Shown here: piece after piece, positions 10,043 through 18,426 of the stretch
How the letters are laid out: every line of letters begins with the position of its first letter
Numbering within the stretch: position 1 is the stretch's first letter
Source: an uncultured Candidatus Altimarinota bacterium
GTDB taxonomy: Bacteria > Patescibacteriota > Gracilibacteria > BD1-5 > JAGOOR01
NCBI GenBank assembly: GCA_937924685.1
Contig: CALEVN010000010.1
Coordinates: forward strand, 1-36,295
Length of the DNA: 36,295 nucleotides
Direction: 5' to 3'
The notes under the pieces: generated by a model
What the model was told of the DNA's origin: nothing
Databases searched by the model: none
The model's input: only the letters and a program-made list of their open reading frames with translations
Position numbers and translations under genes: made by a program

Positions 10043-10480
10043 TTAAACATTTCACCAGATATCGAGCGTATTGCGTATTTCTCTCACGGGATGGAGGATA
10101 AGACGAGTCGTATCAACGGCTATATCTTTACCCAGAAGAACGGCACTTCGAAGCGAGTCATATCCTAATATGTCCGATGTATACACTACATGAGCATCAA
10201 CAGGTTTTTCAAATATCGCATCCATTCCTGACGGTTCCTTTTTTGCACCTTTTCCACCTCCAGTGTTTCTCCCAAGCCAGTCGGCGCTATCAAGGGTTTC
10301 ATGTGCATGAGCTTTGTTCAGAGAATCTTTGAGACTATTGAGTTCTTCGTGTATTTTATTTTCGAGACGCTCTTTCCCTATCTTTGCTTTTTCTGCATCA
10401 GATAATTCTGGAACCTCTCAGGGCTTTTTATCACCTTCAAAATTATCATTATTTTCAGGGGTTTTTCAGTTCATAACCAT
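10043..10480 (-). CDS. hypothetical protein upstream of PriA-like gene
   Basis: 145 residues with two TGAs read as Gly near the start, so conventional gene finding would miss it. The N-terminal half is very charged and probably disordered or helical (DAEKAKIGKERLENKIHEEL). The C-terminal half (FEKPVDAHVVYTSDILGYDS onward) looks like a small folded domain. No signal peptide or membrane segment. The start is at the first of two nearby ATGs, supported by TAGAAT six bases upstream. It ends five bases before the PriA-like start, so the two form an operon. No family recognised. Confidence 0.6.
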
Positions 10481-10486
10481 GTCTCT

Positions 10487-10492
10487 ATTCTA
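10487..10492 (-). promoter_or_regulatory. -10 element, leaderless type, minus strand
   Basis: TAGAAT on the minus strand, then exactly six bases and the ATG at 10480. A TTGTAT lies 15 bases further upstream as a possible -35. Confidence 0.5.
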
Positions 10493-10513
10493 CTCAAAGC
10501 CGGCTAAATACAA

Positions 10514-10960
10514 CTATGCTTGTTTTCTAATAGCATAATCAGAGCTACTGTGTGTCTTTGCTCCGAGGCCATCGACGATTTTGACCTTATTGTCTGCGAG
10601 AATAGCAGCCTCGGGACAGTTAGAGGCAAATCTATCACCACCTTTTGTAAATATAATTTCATCATATTTGCCACTCGCACGAGCTTCTGCGATGAGAAGA
10701 ACCAGGCTCTGACACACAGAAGCATCCTCATCAACACTGAGGAAAGTACGATCAACCGACCTCAGCGCAGACACAAGCCGACATCGATAGAGTTCATTTT
10801 GAAAACTCTCTACGCCTCGTTTCAGAAATGCTTGTCGATCATTATTCACGATAACCCAGACCTCATCTGCTCCAGCAACAGTTTTGCTCATCTCAAAACA
10901 ATCTATGTGTCCTGGATGAAGAGGATTGAAGTATCCTGATGTGATAGCGAGTTTTATCAT
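10514..10960 (-). CDS. cytidylyltransferase-like nucleotidyltransferase
   Basis: 148-residue Rossmann-type nucleotidyltransferase. The nucleotide-binding motif GYFNPLHPGHI (HxGH) is at about residues 9-19. The later IIFTKGGDRFASN and the SSSDYAIRK segment fit the GGD and the S-S/T-x-IR region of the TagD/HldE-C group. Such enzymes couple CTP or ATP to a phosphorylated sugar, polyol or head group for envelope polymers; the substrate cannot be told from the motifs. No TGA codons. Possible promoter on the minus strand: TACAAT 12 bases before the ATG, giving a leader of about six bases. The next minus-strand gene starts 33 bases downstream with its own -10. Confidence 0.8.
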   Translation of the reverse strand: MIKLAITSGYFNPLHPGHIDCFEMSKTVAGADEVWVIVNNDRQAFLKRGVESFQNELYRCRLVSALRSVDRTFLSVDEDASVCQSLVLLIAEARASGKYDEIIFTKGGDRFASNCPEAAILADNKVKIVDGLGAKTHSSSDYAIRKQA

Positions 10961-11019
10961 AGTATGAAGAGGATTGTAGTAAAAAAAAATGATTTTGCGA
11001 ATATATTTCTCTCAGTTTT

Positions 11020-11046
11020 TTGACAAAATAAATAAGGAAGTAAAAT
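11020..11046 (+). promoter_or_regulatory. putative promoter
   Basis: Perfect TTGACA at 11020-11025 and TAAAAT at 11041-11046 with a short 15-base spacer. The gene begins at 11068, so a leader of about 15 bases is expected. A TATAAC at 11053-11058 is an alternative -10. Confidence 0.35.
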
Positions 11047-11067
11047 TATGTATATAACAAATTATTT

Positions 11068-11418
11068 ATGAAACCAAATGAATACCCTTCTCCTCAAGAA
11101 TTAGCAGAAGGTTTAAAAAAACTCACCGGAAAAGAAATACCAGCAACACAACTAACTATCAAAGAACCAGAATGAATGAAAGCAAGTGTAGACATATCAA
11201 CTGAGGTGAGCTATTTACTGACTTATCTCGCAGCAAATAAAAAAACAGGGAGAATACAAGTAACAGTGAAGCCTCAAAAATGAGAAGCAAAGAAAAGTAT
11301 AAAAGAATTTGATACAGATCTTGATATGCGTGACGTTGAGAATGTAACTTCTTATACTCATCAATCTGCTATTCAGGCTTTTAAAGCGGCAGTAAATGAA
11401 ATACTTAAAGCAAAATAA
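11068..11418 (+). CDS. hypothetical protein, 116 residues
   Basis: Small soluble lysine-rich protein with two TGAs read as Gly (after KEPE and after KPQK). The sequence suggests an alpha/beta fold (LTIKEPEGMKASVDIS, a helix with SYLLTYLAANKK, then RIQVTVKPQ) and a C-terminal helix (QSAIQAFKAAVNEILKAK). No signal peptide. The next gene starts 14 bases later on the same strand. No family recognised. Confidence 0.6.
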
Positions 11419-11432
11419 ATAATACAAATCTC

Positions 11433-11798
11433 ATGCATTCTCAACCAACCAATCCCCTCTTATCTCTTCCAAACTCAAATGTCCGAGATATAAAAGATGC
11501 ATGACGCGACATCGCAGGACAGCTCAAATATCCACAATCAATAATAGATACAATGTGATCAAACCTCAGGAAGCTCTTGGGAATCGCAGAAGCTCGAGAA
11601 CACGTAGATAAAGAATCGTTGAGGCAGATATTAGAAGCAATCGAAACACACAGAGATCGTGTCATACAGCTGATATCAGACAAGGAATGTGTCAGGGTCA
11701 TTGTTGGGCCAGATAAGCGTGTAAAAGAAAAGCGTATTGAACTCGCACAACAAGTTCTCGCTGAGCTCGAGTGAAAGATTCAAGACGCTCTCAAATAG
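11433..11798 (+). CDS. hypothetical helical protein, 121 residues
   Basis: Mostly alpha-helical soluble protein, with long charged helices (AREHVDKESLRQILEAIETH and KRIELAQQVLAELEG). Three TGAs are read as Gly: in KDAGRDIAG, before SNLRKLLG, and before KIQDALK. Stop TAG. It probably shares a transcript with the gene before it. No family recognised. Confidence 0.6.
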
Positions 11799-11835
11799 AG
11801 AAACACAGAATGAATTGAATTCACTCAGTATCCGA

Positions 11836-11841
11836 TATAAT
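11836..11841 (+). promoter_or_regulatory. -10 element, leaderless type
   Basis: Perfect TATAAT, then CCCCGC and ATG at 11848. TTGAAT at 11815-11820 is a possible -35 with a 15-base spacer. Confidence 0.65.
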
Positions 11842-11847
11842 CCCCGC

Positions 11848-12258
11848 ATGTCCAAATCTACCATAGAAAAATCTATCACCATCAACGCACCAGTCGAAAC
11901 AGTCTGGCGCGTCTTCACCGATCCCACTGTCACTTCAAAAATGGGTGGTAAATACGTCACCGACTGGAAAGTCGGTAGCGACTTTGGTTGGATGGGCAAC
12001 GACGGTGTCATGTACACTCGTGGTGCTCTCCTCGACCTGAAAAAATACGAACTCATTCAACACGACCTCTTCGATGCTGAAGACACGGGCGAAGTCACTT
12101 CTGTCATCACGTACAAATTCACCAAACAAGGCGATAAAACCCTCCTCTCAGGTACTGAAGGACCAACCGACGACCTCGATGAAGAAGAATACGCTGACGC
12201 AGTCGCAGACTGGGACGATGCACTCAAAACAGTGAAAGAGATAGCAGAGAAACTCTAA
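11848..12258 (+). CDS. SRPBCC/AHSA1 domain protein
   Basis: 136-residue START-like helix-grip domain. ITINAPVETVWRVFTDP at residues 9-25 is the usual N-terminal signature of AHSA1-type proteins, followed by W-x-x-G-S strands (DWKVGSDFGW) and a long C-terminal helix (WDDALKTVKEIAEKL). Such proteins bind hydrophobic ligands or act as co-chaperone-like factors; the ligand is unknown. No TGA codons, and the codon use is richer in C than in neighbouring genes. Its own TATAAT lies six bases before ATG. Confidence 0.8.
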   Translation: MSKSTIEKSITINAPVETVWRVFTDPTVTSKMGGKYVTDWKVGSDFGWMGNDGVMYTRGALLDLKKYELIQHDLFDAEDTGEVTSVITYKFTKQGDKTLLSGTEGPTDDLDEEEYADAVADWDDALKTVKEIAEKL

Positions 12259-12296
12259 AATCCTATAGCTAGAAACAAAAAACTCTTTTCTTCAAA

Positions 12297-12479
12297 TACA
12301 GAAACGGGTTTTTAGGGGCGAAAATATCTCTCACCAAAAACAGAAATGAGAGTCCGAGAGCAAATACTGTCTGAGCGTCATGAATTCAGAAAAGAAGTTG
12401 CTGAAAAGGAGAGCGAGTTTATTTGCTTTCGGTGGTTTTGGGTACTTTTGCCACCAAAAGTACCCAAGCAAATATTGAG
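12297..12479 (+). repeat. intergenic repeat element with hairpin, copy 1
   Basis: Non-coding stretch between the SRPBCC and DUF1398-like genes. It has a perfect inverted repeat GGGTACTTTTG / CAAAAGTACCC with a four-base loop at 12440-12465. Upstream are blocks shared with 17139-17272: ACAGAAA with GGTTTTTAGGGGC, CTGTCTGAGCG, and GCGAGTTT. Copies are diverged, but the blocks and their order are the same. It may also act as a terminator. Confidence 0.6.
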
Positions 12480-12500
12480 TACAAAGAATCAGAAAATAGA

Positions 12501-12506
12501 TATAAT
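12501..12506 (+). promoter_or_regulatory. -10 element, leaderless type
   Basis: Perfect TATAAT, then CCCCTC and ATG at 12513. TTGAGT at 12475-12480 is a possible but distant -35. Confidence 0.65.
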
Positions 12507-12512
12507 CCCCTC

Positions 12513-12905
12513 ATGTTCACTCTCGACCAAATCCGCGAAGCACACGCAAAAGTCAAAAGCGGTGCCGACTTCCCACACTATGTCCAAGACCTCATCACAC
12601 TCGGAGTGAAGAAGTACGACATCTTCGTCCATGATGGTCATGGAGAATATTTCGGTGACACGGCAAACACACTCGTCTCCCCTGCCAAATATGAACCGCT
12701 CACCGTCGCAGACACGAGCGATGCATCGGGATTTCGCGAGCGACTCCAGGCACACCAAAAAGGAGAAACCGACTATATGACCTTCTGCCGAGATGCTGCC
12801 CACGCTGGTGCCCTAAAATGGACCGTCGATACAGAAGCAATGACCTGTACCTACTACGACAAAGGTGGGAATATGATTTTAGAGGAGAGGATTTCGAGAA
12901 TGTAA
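12513..12905 (+). CDS. DUF1398-like protein
   Basis: 130-residue soluble protein that resembles the DUF1398/YbcV family. It has an N-terminal DQIREAHAKVKSGADFP helix, then YVQDLITLGVKKYDIFVHDG, the LQAHQKGETDYMTFCRDAA helix, and a C-terminal GALKWTVDTEAMTCTYYD strand pair. The function of this family is not established. No TGA codons. It has its own leaderless-type TATAAT. Confidence 0.65.
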   Translation: MFTLDQIREAHAKVKSGADFPHYVQDLITLGVKKYDIFVHDGHGEYFGDTANTLVSPAKYEPLTVADTSDASGFRERLQAHQKGETDYMTFCRDAAHAGALKWTVDTEAMTCTYYDKGGNMILEERISRM

Positions 12906-12962
12906 AAAATGTAAAAGTTTTCTTAGTCATTCATGATGAGAGAAAGAAAGAAATAGAGAAAA

Positions 12963-12991
12963 TTGCTCAAAAAAATATTTTTTACTATAAT
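12963..12991 (+). promoter_or_regulatory. promoter of the restriction-modification operon
   Basis: TTGCTC at 12963-12968, 17-base spacer, perfect TATAAT at 12986-12991, then six bases and the methyltransferase ATG at 12998. Confidence 0.7.
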
Positions 12992-12997
12992 TCTGCA

Positions 12998-14089
12998 ATG
13001 TCATTCACTTTTATTGATTTATTTGCCTGAATTTGATGAATTCGACTAGGGTTCGAATCAATATGAGGTCACTGTTTGTTTACTAGTGAATGGAACCAAT
13101 GGTCAAATAAAACATACAAAGCCAATTTTTGAGAAAATCACCCAATTAATTGAGATATAACTAAAATAAACGCAAAAGATATACCTGATCATGATGTTTT
13201 ATTAGCTGGTTTCCCTTGTCAGCCCTTTTCTATAGCTTGAGTTAGTAAAAAAAATTCTCTGTGAAGACCACATTGATTTGAGTGTACAACACAAGGTACT
13301 TTATTTTTCGATGTAGCTAGAATAATAGCTGAAAAAAGGCCTTCAGCATTTTTGTTAGAAAATGTAAAAAATTTAGTGTCTCATGATAAATGAAATACCT
13401 TTCGTGTCATTATCCAAACACTAAAAGATGAATTGGGTTATGATGTTCATTGGAAGATAGTTGATGCAAAATCTTGGGTACCACAACATCGAGAAAGAAT
13501 AATAATTGTAGGATTTCGGGAAAAAACTGATTTCTCTTGGGAGAATCTAGAGATTCCTGACAGACAACCAAAACTAGACACCATATTACATAAAGAAGAC
13601 GGTAGTGAGGAAAATATAGAACACGATGAACATCGTTATGTGGATAAAAATGGGAAAGTTCAACAAAAATTCACACTATCGAATCGGCTTTGGGAATACT
13701 TACAAAGTCATGCAAAGAAGCATAAAGCGCTATGAAATGGGTTTGGTTTCTGATTGGTTTGAGCAGAAGATCATTCCAGAACACTATCAGCAAGATACTA
13801 CAAAGATGGCTCAGAAATTCTTATAAAAAGGGGTAAAAATAAAAATCCTCGCAGGTTAACGCCGAGAGAATGTGCAAGACTTATGGGATTCCCTGATTCA
13901 TTTAAAATACCAGTATCAGACACGCAAGCATATAGGCAATTTGGAAATTCCGTTGTAATGCCAGTAATTAAGAGCGTTGCAAATTTAATGAAACCTCATC
14001 TTACAGCCAAAAAACCAAGAAAAGAACAAATTAAAATTGATTATAAAGTTAAGAATAATCTCTCAACTGAACTTATTGCCTCAATTTAA
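12998..14089 (+). CDS. DNA (cytosine-5) methyltransferase of an EcoRII-like system
   Basis: C5-cytosine methyltransferase of 363 residues that protects host DNA from the nuclease encoded next to it. Motif I is DLFAGIGGIRLGF at residues 7-19, motif IV is GFPCQPFS with the catalytic Cys, motif VI is ENVKNL, motif VIII is QHRERI, and motif X is QFGNSVVMPV. RRLTPRECARLMGFPD is the usual block before motif X. About a dozen TGAs are read as Gly; in motif I the first three glycines (13028, 13034, 13037) are all TGA. In the standard code it would look like a broken pseudogene. The target-recognition region lies between motifs VIII and IX. The neighbour suggests a CCWGG-like target, but this cannot be confirmed here. 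Confidence 0.92.
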
Positions 14090-14092
14090 TTT

Positions 14093-15319
14093 ATGAAACA
14101 TGGGTATTTATCAGAGTATTTTCCAAAGATAGCAACAAAAAAACTAACTTCAGTTGAAATAAATCCAAATACCTCTCATCAACATGAATTTAATGGCAAC
14201 AAAGAATTAAAAGAAATTTTCGGTATAGAAAGTAGAACATTTGAAGCAACATTTCTGTATTTAAATGATTTTGATGAAGATGGCGTAACAGGAACTTGAA
14301 GCTTAACATGGTATGACGCAAGAGCAAAAAGTGCAGACCGAACATGAAGATCAGAATATAGGCTTTATTTTACCGACAATGAAGTATTAAATTGTGCTAG
14401 TGAAAATGACTTATTAATTATTGGGTTACGACCAGACTGAAGTTTACTTGTTGTCATTGCCGAGTCAGAATCAAGTATTTCAAATCAATTGAAGTGGTTA
14501 TTTTGAATATCAGATAAGAATGAACTAAGCTTTTCTGTTATCAGCGAGCTGGAGACAGAGCAAAACAGAGTATGATTTGCTTCTAGAATTATCCTAGAAA
14601 CTATTGGAATAGAAGTAGAGACAGAAGATAATACTTTTCTTAGCGATATGTTGAGCAAGTTTTGAGAGAAGTCTTTTCCAGACACAAAAACATTTTCATC
14701 ATATGCTAGGGAAACTCTATGAGAAGAAATAATAGGGTTAGATAATGACACACTTTTGATGTTATGTTTAGATAGAGAAGAAGTCTTGTTTCGAACATTT
14801 GAAAAATATTTCTTAGCAGATCGATTATCTCAAGGATTTATATCTGCAGGCAAACCTGATGTTGAAGGCTTTATAAGTTTTTCCCTGCATATACAAAATA
14901 GAAGAAAAAGTCGAGCATGAGCATGATTTGAAAATCATTTAGAATATTTATTCTTTAAGGAAAATATTAAATTTGATAGAACTAAGGTAACAGAAAATAA
15001 ATCAAAACCAGACTTTTTATTTCCTTGAATATCAGAATACAAAGATATGACTTTTCCAGTAGATAAATTGATAGTATTATGAGCCAAAACATCATGTAAA
15101 GATAGATGGAGACAAATTCTATCTGAGGCAGATAGAATACCACAAAAACATCTTATAACCCTACAAACTGGTATCAGTATTGCTCAAACAAATGAAATGA
15201 TAGAAAAAAATGTACAATTAATTCTCCCGAAGCAACTTCACCAAACATACACAATTGAACAACAAAAAATTCTCATGGATGTATCTGGATTTATCAACCT
15301 AGTAAAAACTAAACAGTAA
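14093..15319 (+). CDS. EcoRII-like type II restriction endonuclease
   Basis: 408 residues, close to EcoRII (about 400). The N-terminal half has SLTWYDARAKSADRTGRSEY, like the EcoRII effector DNA-binding domain. The C-terminal half has the EcoRII catalytic-domain series: SRAGAGFENHLEYLF, NKSKPDFLFPG, KTSCKDRWRQIL and HLITLQTGIS. Two-domain enzymes of this type need a second copy of the recognition site as allosteric effector. Eleven TGAs are read as Gly, so the gene works only in a UGA-Gly host. It follows the methyltransferase by three bases and ends one base before pepF. The pair is more AT-rich than its flanks, which suggests acquisition, followed by or after adaptation to code 25. Confidence 0.87.
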
Positions 15320-15320
15320 T

Positions 15321-17123
15321 ATGCCCACTCCCACCTCTTGGAACCTCCCCCACTACTTCTACGACTCACTCACTGATGCACGAATTGATGCGGATATAGC
15401 GACATGGCTTCCTGTGACACAAGCATTTGCTGAGCGTTATCGTGGCAAGATCAAGCAATTTAGCACACCAGAAGAAGTGCTCGAATACTACGAGTACAAT
15501 GAAACGATGGACATGGTCGGCAAAAAAACGATGCACTATTTGTCCTATCTCTCAGCGCTCGATACTCAGGACACAGAAGTCCAGAAGAAGCTCGGAGAGC
15601 TCGAATATCTGGGGATTCAACTCTCAGAACTCACGCTCTTTGTGAGCCAAGAATGGAAGGAACTCGGCGCTGACAAAATCCGTGCTTTTGCCGAATCACC
15701 GCTCCTTGCAGCGTATCGCAATGATCTCATCGAGACAGCCAATAGTGTCCAGTATGTCCTCGAGGAAAAGGTCGAACAAGCACTCAATAAAAAGTCTCGT
15801 GCCCTTGGGATATTTGGACTGCACGAAGAGTTACGCAGTTCGTTTGAGTTTCCTTGGACGTGAGAAGACGGCACAGAGAAGAAACTGACAGAAGAAGAAA
15901 TCCGTGCTTTTGCCAAGAATCCAAATCGTGACATCCGAAAAAAAGCGAGTGAATCAATGAATAGTGTCTATCTCATCCATCAGAATCAGATAACCCTTGG
16001 TAATCTCTACACAGGTATCGTGAAAAATTGGAGCTCTTCGATGGAACTCCGAGGATACAAGATAGTCATGAGCAAGCGCAATATCAGTGAACAAGTACCA
16101 GATAATGTGGTCGATACACTCATGTCTGAAGTGCAGAAATACTATCCACTCTATCAGCGTTTTCTCCGTGCGAAACAGAAGCATCTCAGCGTCGAGACAC
16201 TCTACGGTTACGATGTGCATGCACCGATTTTCAAAATCGAGAAAAAGGTCAGCTACGACGAAGCAATGAAGATGGTGCAGGATATGTTTGACGGATTTGA
16301 TAGCCGATTTGGGAGCTATGCTCAGAGCATGATGAACGAAGGTCGTGTCGATGTCTTCCCAAAAGCTGGGAAACGTGGAGGGGCTTTCGCAAGCTATGAT
16401 AAGGGACTGGAGAGCTTTGTACTCCTCAATTTCACAGATACCATCGATGATGTATTTACTCTCGCTCACGAGCTCGGACATGCTATCCATGGACACCTCG
16501 CACAAGTCCAGGAATCCCCTGTCTACGATGCGCCACTTGTCCTCGCAGAGACAGCGAGTATTTTCTCAGAATCCCTCCTCATGGAACGTATCCAGGGAAC
16601 ACTTTCAGCAGAAGAAAAACTCGAACTCCTCAATCAAAAACTCCTTGATGTCTTTGGTTCTATCCACCGACAAATCATGTATGTGAGTTTTGAGCGACGT
16701 GTCCACGAACATATCCACAGTGGTGGAGAAATGACATACAAAGAACTCAATCTCTGGTGGGATGAGGAATCAAAAAAACTCTCAGGCGATGCCGTGACAC
16801 CAATACTCGGACCAGAGAAAAACTACACCTGGTCAGCGATTCCACATATCTTTGCAACACCGTTTTATTGTTACGCTTATTCGTTTGGTATGCTCGTCTC
16901 TCTCGCTCTCGTCGAGAAATACAAGCGCGAAGACAGTGCGATGATCGAGGATTATATAAAGCTCCTCTCTTCTGGCGGAAGTGTCCCACCCGTTGAAATC
17001 CTGCAGTCTATTGGTATCGACGTCACAAAACCAGAGTTTTATAGCGAAGCGTTTGCGACGATTGAAAGTTGGTTGTCTGAGTTTGAAGAAAGTGCAGAGG
17101 ACAAAGTACAAAGTACAAAATAG
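15321..17123 (+). CDS. pepF: oligoendopeptidase F (M3 family metallopeptidase)
   Basis: Zinc metallopeptidase of 600 residues that cleaves short peptides in the cytoplasm. The catalytic motif HELGHAIHGH gives the HExxH zinc site near residue 386, and the downstream ETASIFSE segment supplies the third zinc ligand. The N-terminal helical domain (VGKKTMHYLSYLSALDTQD) and the C-terminal TPFYCYAYSFGML block are typical of PepF. Only one TGA (after EFPWT) occurs in 600 codons, far fewer than in the restriction genes upstream. It starts one base after the nuclease stop, but the family is a common housekeeping one, so the restriction genes may have been inserted in front of it. Confidence 0.93.
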
Positions 17124-17138
17124 TCGATTTTTTTGGAA

Positions 17139-17272
17139 AACAGAAAAGGATTTTTAAGGGGCAAACTGTTTGAGCGGGATGAAAACAGTCTTTTCTTGAA
17201 CTTGGTTAATAGCGAGTTTTTGCCTCTTGAATGCTTTTGGTACTTTTTGCAGAAAAAGTACAAACAGAAGCC
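17139..17272 (+). repeat. intergenic repeat element with hairpin, copy 2
   Basis: Diverged copy of the element at 12297-12479, located just after pepF. Shared blocks are ACAGAAAAGG with TTTTTAAGGGGC, CTGTTTGAGCG, GCGAGTTTTTG, and the hairpin GTACTTTTT / AAAAAGTAC (17240-17261, loop GCAG). No coding region lies in this gap of about 270 bases apart from the repeat and the next promoter. Confidence 0.6.
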
Positions 17273-17341
17273 TGATACATGTATGAAGAATTTTTATGTG
17301 ACCTAGATTCCGTTTTTCAACGGAATGACAGGGAAAAATAT

Positions 17342-17370
17342 TTGCATCCACGAGAAATATAGGGTACTAT
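17342..17370 (+). promoter_or_regulatory. promoter with short leader, pair member A
   Basis: TTGCAT at 17342-17347, 17-base spacer, TACTAT at 17365-17370. The ATG is 29 bases after the -10 start, and the leader contains AGTAACTCTT. The arrangement is the same as at 18375-18403. Confidence 0.6.
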
Positions 17371-17393
17371 ATGACAGTAACTCTTCTTTCTCT

Positions 17394-18365
17394 ATGGAAA
17401 ATACTGCACTGACTATCAATAGTCTCATGGTCGATAAACGCATGACAGACTATCGTGACGACAAAGAACTTCACACGTTCTGGGACCTCTTTGCGCTCTG
17501 TATCTCTCACGAAAGAGTGGAGAAAGAACTCGCTGAAAATACCAATAAATACTACGGCAATAAAGTCGAAGCCAGAAATACACTTATCCGAAAAGAGCTC
17601 GAAGAAAAAAGCCTCTTTGTCTCAGCACGGGCTGAATACGCTAAAGTAACGTGTGAGAAGATCCTTCTCTCATTTCGCACACTTGTCTTCTCTTGGTCAA
17701 CTGGCGGCAAAAATTTTGCCACTGGAGAAGGAACAATCGAACGCTACAAAAAGCTCCCCATCATGTATCTCTCTGACCTCTATAATCATGACAAAGTCAG
17801 TGATATAGAAGAACTCAGTGAGCTCGTCGACAGCGTCATCATCAAGATCATCGAAGAATATCACTCATTTGAAGCGATTCGTACATGCTCGGTCTTTTAT
17901 CACAATCGTCCAAATATCGGTAAAAATATCCCTATCTATCGTGACTGCATTGATTACATAGGAAAACTCGCCACACACGTGCGAGAGGCAGGTATCAATG
18001 AGACATATTTTCAAAATGCTGGTGCCCATATCAAACAATACCGTGATATGCTCGATCCCATCAAAGAAACTCCAGAGGACTTCAAAATCTTTGTTGGTTC
18101 AGGTGATAAATCGACGTCTCAGATTCGCCACGACCTCGAGGAAACACTGGTTCAATACATCAAAACACTTGTTCAGTTCACGCAAATCCAGACAAAAGCC
18201 ACCAAAGATGAAGTCAAAAATGACATAGATGGTTTCCTCAGCGAGACACAGTATACACTCCACAAACTCGGCTACGAAGTGACTCCTGTCTACAAGACAA
18301 CACTCGATAAAATCATGTTCAAAAAATCAGGCTGGGAAATCAAAAATATTCCCACAAAGAAATAG
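17394..18365 (+). CDS. hypothetical protein, 323 residues
   Basis: Soluble protein without signal peptide or clear membrane segment, predicted largely helical. I start at ATG 17394 (MENTALTINSLMVDK); an ATG at 17325 is in frame but lies upstream of the promoter. Visible features are a charged helix (ERVEKELAENTNKYYGNK), LSFRTLVFSWSTGGKNFATG, YKKLPIMYLSDLYNHDKVSD, and a C-terminal basic end. No TGA in 324 codons. The promoter and leader resemble those of the secreted protein that follows, so the two may be coregulated. No family recognised. Confidence 0.6.
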   Translation: MENTALTINSLMVDKRMTDYRDDKELHTFWDLFALCISHERVEKELAENTNKYYGNKVEARNTLIRKELEEKSLFVSARAEYAKVTCEKILLSFRTLVFSWSTGGKNFATGEGTIERYKKLPIMYLSDLYNHDKVSDIEELSELVDSVIIKIIEEYHSFEAIRTCSVFYHNRPNIGKNIPIYRDCIDYIGKLATHVREAGINETYFQNAGAHIKQYRDMLDPIKETPEDFKIFVGSGDKSTSQIRHDLEETLVQYIKTLVQFTQIQTKATKDEVKNDIDGFLSETQYTLHKLGYEVTPVYKTTLDKIMFKKSGWEIKNIPTKK

Positions 18366-18374
18366 TCACTTTAC

Positions 18375-18403
18375 TTGCAATCCCTCTCTATGTGTGCTAC
18401 AAT
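18375..18403 (+). promoter_or_regulatory. promoter with short leader, pair member B
   Basis: TTGCAA at 18375-18380, 17-base spacer, TACAAT at 18398-18403. The ATG is at 18427, and AGTAACTCTT is in the leader (18412-18421). Confidence 0.65.
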
Positions 18404-18426
18404 ATATCCGTAGTAACTCTTTTCGT

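Noticed and set aside
12998..14089. Methyltransferase as a frameshifted pseudogene with fragments in different frames
   Set aside because: Reading TGA as Gly gives one frame with motifs I to X in order; no frameshift is needed.
14093..15319. CCWGG avoidance as evidence for the enzyme's target
   Set aside because: CCWGG sites are present at several places in the window, so no avoidance is visible by eye.
15954..16505. Minus-strand ORF of 183 codons
   Set aside because: It lies wholly antisense to pepF, which has a complete active site and family-length match.
17325..17393. Earlier start for the 323-residue gene
   Set aside because: It would place the -35 and -10 elements inside the coding region and adds residues of no clear character.
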